DNA of 64,000 bases from Riemerella anatipestifer (GTDB taxonomy: Bacteria > Bacteroidota > Bacteroidia > Flavobacteriales > Weeksellaceae), in assembly GCF_009670965.2 (NCBI RefSeq), contig NZ_CP073239.1, forward strand, positions 930,001-994,000, read 5' to 3'. Below the pieces are notes generated by a model, which saw only the letters and a list, made by a program, of their open reading frames with translations, had not been told where the DNA came from and did not search any database. The translations under genes were made by a program, and so were the position numbers. Positions 58,388 to 64,000 of this stretch are shown here, piece after piece; the first letter of the stretch is position 1; every line of letters begins with the position of its first letter.

Positions 58388-59491
58388 TTATACGAAATTT
58401 GATTCTGTAATTACCTGATGATAAAGTGAAAGGATTTTCTCCTCGTCCTTTTCCCAACATAGGGCTTCGGCGGCTTTTTCTAGTTCAGATTGATAGTGTA
58501 GTCGTCCCTTTTCTAGCACACGGGTTATGGCTTCGGCAAGTACTTTTGGGTCGTGAGAATCTATCATTTCTCCCACTTTAAAATTGTTATAAACTCTCTT
58601 CATTTCGGGGAAGTTTATCATCACGAGCGGAACTCTACTCTGTATATAATCTGCCACTTTGTTTGGTAGAGAGTAGAGGTAGCTTACGCCTCCGTTTTCT
58701 TCAATACTAAGACCGACATCTGCCGTTTGAGTGAGTTTCCTTAGCTCTGTGGGGTGTAATTTTCCTAGAAACGAAACTTTATGGTTTAGATTTAATTTTT
58801 TTGCCAATGCTTCATATTCTTCCCTTTTGGGGCCATCTCCAGCAATTTTAAAAATGACATTATCAAGATAGTTTAAAGCTCGTATAGCTTTATCTATGCC
58901 TCTAGACTGGTTGATGGCTCCTTGATATAAAATCACTTTTGGAGTGTTTTGAGGTATGGTGATAGGTGTAGTGATTTTTCTAGGTATATTTCTCACTACA
59001 ACAGGATTTACAGGATAGCGTTCTCTAAACCATTGGACGTAGCTTTCGCTTTCTGTCATCATATATTTGATTTTAGGAAGCGAATATCGTTCTACCAATT
59101 GCCAAATTTTTTGCGTCCATCTTCCTTTAATGGCTGGCATTTCGGTGAAAATTTCGTGACTATCAAAAATAAGAGGAATACTTAATTTTTTGGAAACCCA
59201 AAGGTTGGGGAGTATGGCATCTATATCGTTAGCGTGTAAGATGGTATTTTTGTCCGCTTTTTTTAGTAATTCGGTATAAAGTTTTTTATTGAACTCAAGG
59301 TATGCTCCACGGAGATTTTTCGATTTGATGTGTATCCTACTAAAAGGATAAGGGCGCTCCATTGCTCCATTTTCTCCCCAATCATTTCCGATGAGCTCTA
59401 TTTTGTAGTTGTTGTCATGAAGGGTCTGACAAACTTTTTCTATCCTTTGGTCCGTGTATAAATTACTGAAAGCAGAAACAATTACTTTCAT
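58388..59491 (-). CDS. Glycosyltransferase family 4 protein
   Basis: A 367-residue GT-B-fold enzyme. The N-terminal domain has FSNLYTDQRIEKVCQTL, then ILHANDIDAILPN and FDSHEIFTEMPAI. The C-terminal donor-binding domain has VILYQGAINQSRGIDKAIRA, IAGDGPKREEYEA and the GGVSYLYSLPNKVADYIQSR stretch that holds the nucleotide-sugar-binding Glu/Ser region (SIEENGG). Such enzymes extend surface glycans or lipopolysaccharide. The acceptor and sugar are unknown. It overlaps the small membrane gene upstream by 4 nt (ATGA), forming a two-gene unit. Confidence 0.9.
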   Translation of the reverse strand: MKVIVSAFSNLYTDQRIEKVCQTLHDNNYKIELIGNDWGENGAMERPYPFSRIHIKSKNLRGAYLEFNKKLYTELLKKADKNTILHANDIDAILPNLWVSKKLSIPLIFDSHEIFTEMPAIKGRWTQKIWQLVERYSLPKIKYMMTESESYVQWFRERYPVNPVVVRNIPRKITTPITIPQNTPKVILYQGAINQSRGIDKAIRALNYLDNVIFKIAGDGPKREEYEALAKKLNLNHKVSFLGKLHPTELRKLTQTADVGLSIEENGGVSYLYSLPNKVADYIQSRVPLVMINFPEMKRVYNNFKVGEMIDSHDPKVLAEAITRVLEKGRLHYQSELEKAAEALCWEKDEEKILSLYHQVITESNFV

Positions 59492-59700
59492 TGTTTTTTC
59501 GCTAGAAAAAGGTAGTATATCTGAACTAGGGAAATAAGGATGTTGGTAATAGTAACAGGTAAGCTGTCTATTAGGAAACCATACGCTACGAATAGTAGGC
59601 AGCCAATTAGGTTTACCAATCTTATCTTGTTAATTTCTTTTAGTAAAAAACTGATAGCAACAAAGGCAGACGCTAAATAGCCTATATATTCAGGATTCAT
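59488..59700 (-). CDS. Small membrane protein, YgjV/SWEET-like
   Basis: A 70-residue protein made of two or three hydrophobic helices: IGYLASAFVAISFLLKEINK, IRLVNLIGCLLFVAYGFLI and LPVTITNILISLVQIYYLFL. The pattern L-K-x-x-x-x-R-L-V-N-L-x-G-C-L-x-F-x-x-Y-G matches bacterial YgjV and semi-SWEET-type half transporters. Homologues are often misnamed uroporphyrinogen decarboxylase. A dimer could form a sugar-transport-like unit. It is coupled to the GT4 gene by an ATGA overlap, with a -7 box at 59724-59717. Confidence 0.75.
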   Translation of the reverse strand: MNPEYIGYLASAFVAISFLLKEINKIRLVNLIGCLLFVAYGFLIDSLPVTITNILISLVQIYYLFLAKKQ

Positions 59701-59716
59701 AGTTTTATTTTTTTTG

Positions 59717-59724
59717 CAAAATTA
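59717..59724 (-). promoter_or_regulatory. -7 box of the small membrane protein-GT4 unit
   Basis: TAATTTTG followed by C on the minus strand (59724-59717), 16 nt before the ATG. Confidence 0.55.
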
Positions 59725-59751
59725 AGAAAAATATGCCATAAAGTCATTTTT

Positions 59752-59779
59752 TATCTTTGGTAAAGTATTTGTAACTTTG
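59752..59779 (+). promoter_or_regulatory. Two tandem -7 boxes before clpC
   Basis: TATCTTTG (59752-59759) and TAACTTTG (59772-59779) both match TAnnTTTG and are exactly 20 bp apart. Each could start a transcript, with leaders of about 63-90 nt. No CtsR-like direct repeat or CIRCE element is seen. Confidence 0.5.
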
Positions 59780-59847
59780 GACGAGTCTAAATAAACATTT
59801 TGACAAATATATCACAGGGTTTGTTTAGGAATCAATGACGAACAATT

Positions 59848-62352
59848 ATGATGAGTAATAAATTTTCGGGAGGATTGGATAAAGTCCTCAAAGCGAGTGC
59901 TAAAGAAGCAAAAAGATTAGAAAGCGAATTTCTTAATACCGAACATCTCCTTTTAGGGATTATCAAAACGGATAATTCTGCTAAGGAAATCTTACAGAAT
60001 TTACAGGTAGATTTAACCCAGATAAGAAGAAAGATAGAGGCTTTAAACTCCTTAGGTTCCAATGTGTTTCCACCAAAAGAAATGGAGGTAATACCATTTA
60101 CTAAAATGGCAGATTATGCACTTAAAAGAGCGGATTTAGAAAGTAAAAGTTATCGTTCAGAACATATCAATACCGTTCATTTACTATTGGGTATTCTTTA
60201 CAAAATGGAAGACCCTACAACCCAAATTCTAGAAAGTTATGATGTGGACTATGAGGCGGTTACTAAAGAATATCGCACAATGTTGGAGCAAAACGGGATT
60301 TTGCCTAAAATGAGTAGTGCCTATGACGATAATGAAGAAAGAGAGAGTTTTGGGCAATCTAATAAACCGACTAGTAATATCGGAACTGCAAAAAGTAAAA
60401 CACCTACCTTAGATAATTTCGGTAGAGATTTAACGGCTTTAGCTAAAGAAGGAAGGCTAGACCCAGTAATTGGCAGAGAAAAAGAGATTGAACGAGTATC
60501 ACAAATTCTGTCCAGAAGAAAGAAAAATAATCCACTTCTCATTGGGGAGCCTGGTGTGGGGAAATCTGCTATTGCGGAAGGTTTGGCATTAAGGATACAT
60601 CAGAAAAGAGTTTCTCGTGTGTTGTATAACAAGCGTGTAATTACCTTAGATTTAGCTAGTTTGGTGGCAGGGACTAAGTACAGAGGTCAGTTTGAGGAAA
60701 GAATGAAAGCAATTATGACAGAGCTTGAAAAAAATAGAGATGTCATTTTGTTCATAGACGAGTTGCATACTATTGTAGGAGCGGGAGGTTCTACGGGAAG
60801 TTTAGATGCGTCTAATATGTTCAAACCTGCGTTGGCAAGGGGAGAAATACAATGCATTGGAGCCACTACTTTAGATGAATATAGACAGCATATAGAGAAA
60901 GATGGTGCTTTGGAAAGGCGTTTCCAAAAAGTAATGGTAGAGCCGACTTCCATAGAAGAAACCATTCAGATTTTGTATCAAATTAAAGATAAGTACGAAG
61001 AACATCACAATGTAATTTATACAGATGATGCCATCAAGGCTTGTGTTAATCTTACTTCTAGATACATCACAGATAGATTTTTACCAGACAAAGCCATAGA
61101 TGCTATGGATGAAGCGGGTTCTAGGGTTTACATTAAAAATATGAAAGTCCCTACCGAACTTGTAGATTTTGAAGCCAAAATAGAAGAAGTTAAAGACCTT
61201 AAACAAAAAGCAGTTAAGGCTCAAGACTATCTAGAAGCGAGAAGGCTTAAAGATGAAGAAGAGCGTTTACAGATAGAGCTTAATTTGGTTCAGGAAGAAT
61301 GGGATAGACATGTAAAAGAGATGAAAGAAACGGTTACGGAGGAGAATGTAGCAGAAGTAGTATCAATGATGAGTGGCGTTCCTGTAACTAAAGTCGGCAA
61401 AAATGAACTTGATAAACTTGCCGAAATGGACAAAAATCTTAATGGCAAGGTAATCGGTCAAGAAGAAGCCGTTAAAAAAGTAGTAAAATCTATCCAAAGA
61501 AATAGAACAGGACTAAAAGACCCTAACCGACCTATTGGTACTTTTATTTTCCTAGGAACTACAGGAGTTGGTAAAACAGAGTTAGCAAAAGTAATGGCGA
61601 AAGAATTGTTCAACTCCGAAGATGCACTCATAAGAATAGATATGAGCGAATATATGGAGAAATTTGCGGTGTCTAGACTTGTAGGTGCGCCTCCAGGATA
61701 TGTGGGTTACGAAGAAGGCGGACAACTTACAGAAGCTGTTAGAAGAAAGCCTTATTCGGTAGTGCTTTTAGATGAGATAGAAAAAGCTCATTCTGATGTA
61801 TTTAATCTATTGTTACAGATTTTAGATGAAGGGTTCGTAACCGATAGTTTGGGTAGAAAAATAGACTTTAGAAACACGATTGTAATTCTGACCTCTAACA
61901 TTGGTACTCGCCAACTGAAAGACTTTGGTGATGGTGTAGGCTTCGGAACTTCGGCAAAGAAATCCAGCACCGATGCTCACGCAAGAAGCACGATAGAATC
62001 GGCTCTTAAAAAGGCATTTGCTCCAGAGTTTTTAAATAGAATAGATGATATTATTATTTTCAACGCTTTAGAGAAAGAAGATATTAAGAAAATTATAGAT
62101 CTAGAACTTAATAAACTTTACCAAAGATTAAGCAAACTAGGTTATACCGTAAGTCTTACAGAGGAAGCCAAGGACTTTATTGCTGAGAAAGGTTGGGATA
62201 AAGACTTCGGTGCTAGACCACTGAAAAGAGCGGTGCAAAAGTACATAGAAGATTTACTAGCCGAACTTTTGGTAACAAAACAATTAAGCGAAGGCGAAAG
62301 TGTAGTCTTAAAACTAAATGAAGCTAAAGACGCTTTAGAAAAACAAAATTAA
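59848..62352 (+). CDS. clpC: ClpC-type ATP-dependent Clp protease ATPase subunit
   Basis: An 834-residue AAA+ unfoldase that feeds proteins to ClpP. The N-domain has two repeats (STEHLLLGI-like NTEHLLLGIIKTD and NTVHLLLGILYKM). The first AAA has Walker A GEPGVGKSAIAEG (from residue 233). The linker carries a UVR-like helix EARRLKDEEERLQ, the ClpC/ClpB middle signature. The second AAA has GTTGVGKTELAK (from residue 570) and LDEIEKAHSDVFNLLLQILDEG. It lacks the long ClpB M-domain, so ClpC rather than ClpB. It starts with tandem ATG codons. Confidence 0.93.
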   Translation: MMSNKFSGGLDKVLKASAKEAKRLESEFLNTEHLLLGIIKTDNSAKEILQNLQVDLTQIRRKIEALNSLGSNVFPPKEMEVIPFTKMADYALKRADLESKSYRSEHINTVHLLLGILYKMEDPTTQILESYDVDYEAVTKEYRTMLEQNGILPKMSSAYDDNEERESFGQSNKPTSNIGTAKSKTPTLDNFGRDLTALAKEGRLDPVIGREKEIERVSQILSRRKKNNPLLIGEPGVGKSAIAEGLALRIHQKRVSRVLYNKRVITLDLASLVAGTKYRGQFEERMKAIMTELEKNRDVILFIDELHTIVGAGGSTGSLDASNMFKPALARGEIQCIGATTLDEYRQHIEKDGALERRFQKVMVEPTSIEETIQILYQIKDKYEEHHNVIYTDDAIKACVNLTSRYITDRFLPDKAIDAMDEAGSRVYIKNMKVPTELVDFEAKIEEVKDLKQKAVKAQDYLEARRLKDEEERLQIELNLVQEEWDRHVKEMKETVTEENVAEVVSMMSGVPVTKVGKNELDKLAEMDKNLNGKVIGQEEAVKKVVKSIQRNRTGLKDPNRPIGTFIFLGTTGVGKTELAKVMAKELFNSEDALIRIDMSEYMEKFAVSRLVGAPPGYVGYEEGGQLTEAVRRKPYSVVLLDEIEKAHSDVFNLLLQILDEGFVTDSLGRKIDFRNTIVILTSNIGTRQLKDFGDGVGFGTSAKKSSTDAHARSTIESALKKAFAPEFLNRIDDIIIFNALEKEDIKKIIDLELNKLYQRLSKLGYTVSLTEEAKDFIAEKGWDKDFGARPLKRAVQKYIEDLLAELLVTKQLSEGESVVLKLNEAKDALEKQN

Positions 62353-62367
62353 ATAATTGATGTAGGT

Positions 62368-62407
62368 AAAATCCACTAAACACAAGGTTTAGTGGATTTT
62401 GCTTTTT
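62368..62407 (+). terminator. Terminator of clpC
   Basis: AAAATCCACTAAA (62368-62380) pairs perfectly with TTTAGTGGATTTT (62388-62400), then GC and T5. Confidence 0.92.
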
Positions 62408-62425
62408 GAAATTTGAAATAGAGCT

Positions 62426-63391
62426 ATGATAAATATTGCTATTCTTGGGCTAGGGTTTATGGGAAAAAAATACCTCACGGCCATTGAGGGAATTGATGAA
62501 GCACAAGTTTCTGCAATCATAGACGATTCGGCTACTGAAAACATAGAGAATATACCTTATTTTAAATCTTTAGATGATTTTTTATGCTCAGAAATTAAGA
62601 TGGATTTAGTGGTAATATCAACACCAAACTATCTGCATTTTTCCCAAGCAAAAATACTGTTAGAACACGGTTATCATATTTTAATAGAGAAGCCGTTTTG
62701 TCTAAAAGGTTCTGAGATGGAAACCTTAATTAAAATTGCTCAAGAAAAGCAACTGAAAATATTTTTTTCCACTCCTAATAGGTTTTCTCCTGCTTTGGCG
62801 TGGTTGAAAAAGATTCAGTCCGAAAATATTCTAGGACAACCGTACCTTGTTCAAGTCAATTGCTTTTGGAATAGAGACCAAAGATACTACACGCCACAAT
62901 CGTGGAAGGGTAGAAAAGAGTTAGATGGAGGAACTTTATATACTCAGTTTTTTCATTTTTTAGACTTAATACTTTTTACCTTCGGAAAGGCAGAACTACT
63001 ATCAAGCTATATGGATACTTTTAGACATTGCTCTCTGGTGGAGATAGAAGATACAGGGGTACTCACTCTAAAGTTAGCAACGGGAGGTTTAGTTAATCTT
63101 AATTTCACTACGGCAGTTTGGGATAAAAATATGGAAACCTCTATGAGTATTATCGCTGAAAATGGGAGTGTTAAAATTTCTGGGCAGTACTTTGATGAAG
63201 TAAGTATTTGTAATCTTAAAAACTATAAATTTAGTTTAAATGAGATTGTTGATAATGAGTGCTCTAATTTGCAATTAAATTTAAAATGTGCATTAAAAAA
63301 ACTTTCCGATACAGAATGTGATTTGGAAGAAATGCTTTATCATCAGAATTTAATTTCTTTGGTGGAGGATATATATAGAAACTCAAAATAA
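62426..63391 (+). CDS. Gfo/Idh/MocA-family oxidoreductase
   Basis: A 321-residue NAD(P)-dependent oxidoreductase. The Rossmann N-terminus has NIAILGLGFMGKKYLTAIEG and STPNYLHFSQAKILLEHGYH, then ILIEKPFCLKGSEMETLI with the EKP catalytic Lys. The C-terminal half holds WKGRKELDGGTLYTQFFHFLD, matching the GG..D.G.H.xD dehydrogenase motif, with His in place. Family members act on sugars such as UDP-sugars, inositol or deoxyhexoses. It may supply a modified sugar to the GT4/GT9 genes nearby. sufE follows 21 nt later with its own -7 box. Confidence 0.9.
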   Translation: MINIAILGLGFMGKKYLTAIEGIDEAQVSAIIDDSATENIENIPYFKSLDDFLCSEIKMDLVVISTPNYLHFSQAKILLEHGYHILIEKPFCLKGSEMETLIKIAQEKQLKIFFSTPNRFSPALAWLKKIQSENILGQPYLVQVNCFWNRDQRYYTPQSWKGRKELDGGTLYTQFFHFLDLILFTFGKAELLSSYMDTFRHCSLVEIEDTGVLTLKLATGGLVNLNFTTAVWDKNMETSMSIIAENGSVKISGQYFDEVSICNLKNYKFSLNEIVDNECSNLQLNLKCALKKLSDTECDLEEMLYHQNLISLVEDIYRNSK

Positions 63392-63400
63392 AAAACTTCT

Positions 63401-63408
63401 TATCTTTG
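63401..63408 (+). promoter_or_regulatory. -7 box of sufE, leaderless
   Basis: TATCTTTG, with the sufE ATG only 4 nt downstream (GTGAT then ATG, counting the G of the box). No clear -33 is seen. Confidence 0.5.
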
Positions 63409-63412
63409 TGAT

Positions 63413-63832
63413 ATGACTATAAAGGAAAAACAACAAGAATTGATAGAAGAGTTAGCTTTCTTAGATGATTGGGAGCAAAAATACGAGTATATTATAGATT
63501 TAGGCAAAGAGCTTAAAGGGCTTTCCGAAGATAAAAAGCAGGAAGAAAATTTGATAAAAGGTTGTCAGTCCAAAGTATGGTTAGATGCGTCTTTCAGAGA
63601 TGGAAAGGTATCTTTTGAGGCGGACTCAGATGGTATTTTGCCTAAAGGGATTATAGCAATGTTACTTTCTGTGTATAATGAACACTCTCCTCAAGAAATT
63701 CTAGATTCCGATTTTGAATTTATTTCAGAGATAGGACTTCAGGAGTTTCTGTCTCCTTCTCGTGCCAATGGTCTAGCCTCAATGATAAAACAAATTAAAT
63801 TCTATGCTTTGGCATTCCAAGCCAAGGTCTAA
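63413..63832 (+). CDS. sufE: Sulfur acceptor protein SufE
   Basis: A 139-residue partner of the cysteine desulfurase SufS that carries sulfur as a persulfide to SufBCD. LIKGCQSKVWLDAS places the active Cys51. Other conserved parts are ELAFLDDWEQKYEYIIDLGK, FEADSDGILPKGIIAMLL and SPSRANGLASMIKQIK. Length is normal. It is separated from the main suf operon by 37 kb and may be expressed from its own leaderless promoter. A heptosyltransferase-like gene follows after 9 nt. Confidence 0.94.
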   Translation: MTIKEKQQELIEELAFLDDWEQKYEYIIDLGKELKGLSEDKKQEENLIKGCQSKVWLDASFRDGKVSFEADSDGILPKGIIAMLLSVYNEHSPQEILDSDFEFISEIGLQEFLSPSRANGLASMIKQIKFYALAFQAKV

Positions 63833-63841
63833 TAAAAAGAG

Positions 63842-64000
63842 ATGACGATACTAGCTTACCGTTTTTCTGCCTTTGGAGATGTGGCGATGATAGTGCCTGT
63901 GCTTAGAGAATTTTTAGAGCAAAATCCTCAGGTAGAGGTAATTATGGTCTCTCGTAAAAACTTCGCTGATTTATTTAACGGAATAGAGAGGCTTAAATTT
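63842..64000 (+). CDS. Glycosyltransferase family 9 (heptosyltransferase-like), 5' part
   Basis: The first 53 codons only; the gene continues past the window. MTILAYRFSAFGDVAMIVPV and LREFLEQNPQVEVIMVSRKN match the N-terminal GT9 pattern (R-x-S-x-x-G-D-x-x-x-x-x-P), which binds the acceptor in ADP-heptose:LPS heptosyltransferases. It is likely part of lipopolysaccharide core assembly. The sugar cannot be told from the fragment. It begins 9 nt after sufE. Confidence 0.85.
   Translation, partial: MTILAYRFSAFGDVAMIVPVLREFLEQNPQVEVIMVSRKNFADLFNGIERLKF

Noticed and set aside
59848..62352. ClpB disaggregase
   Set aside because: The long ClpB middle domain is absent and a short UVR-type linker is present, so ClpC is preferred.

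Overview
The window is about 64 kb of AT-rich chromosome (roughly one third G+C by eye) from a member of the Flavobacteriia. It is most likely Riemerella or a close relative in the Chryseobacterium group. Evidence for this placement includes Bacteroidota-type promoters (-7 box TAnnTTTG) before many genes, the near absence of Shine-Dalgarno sequences, a murF-alr fusion, an L21 protein with a C-terminal helix-hairpin-helix tail, eukaryote-like IleRS, a DUF4290-murA pair, and lipoproteins with short LxSC lipoboxes. No rRNA, tRNA, CRISPR, prophage, insertion sequence or integrase was seen. It reads as ordinary chromosome in which the accessory interest sits in a few loci.

Layout. 1-4.1 kb: end of a TPR protein, DUF3820, AI-2E-family and membrane proteins, then divergent pabB/pabC folate genes. 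4.1-7.3 kb: a metal-binding HMA protein with a DUF6132 gene broken by an in-frame TGA, a TonB-receptor-like outer membrane protein, and a 21-bp tandem repeat array. 7.4-20 kb: polytopic membrane protein, selO, aminotransferase, ileS, a DksA/TraR-like protein, lspA, sanA-like, a lipoprotein cytochrome c and lepA. 20.2-26 kb: a suf Fe-S operon in which three exported proteins sit between sufB and sufC. 26-38 kb: coaX, an M1 peptidase, a two-component system, DUF4290-murA-miaA, a thioredoxin-like protein, and rplU-rpmA. 38-52.5 kb: murB, an MBL hydrolase, an ABC-HlyD-TolC exporter whose ATPase domain has lost most catalytic motifs, a GH73-like hydrolase, an SGNH-MBOAT-SGNH(LysM) O-acylation operon, murF-alr and tdk. 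52.6-64 kb: rsmI, fabG, a GC-rich REP-like element, rnr, rpiB, glycosyltransferases, clpC, an oxidoreductase, sufE and the start of a GT9 heptosyltransferase-like gene.

Themes. Cell-wall biosynthesis is over-represented: murA (with Asp in place of the fosfomycin-target Cys), murB, murF-alr, a GH73-like hydrolase and the SGNH/MBOAT/SGNH-LysM operon. The last is the best candidate for a less-described system, because a LysM-like segment inside one SGNH hydrolase points to peptidoglycan as the substrate. The Suf system is split between the main operon and a distant sufE with its own promoter, and no sufS is present here. Several promoters lie only 4-5 nt from the start codon, which implies leaderless mRNAs. 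Two 16-bp N6-N4-N6 inverted repeats of the CRP/FNR type sit in the cytochrome and lepA promoters.

All functional calls come from reading motifs by eye. No database search or folding calculation was run.
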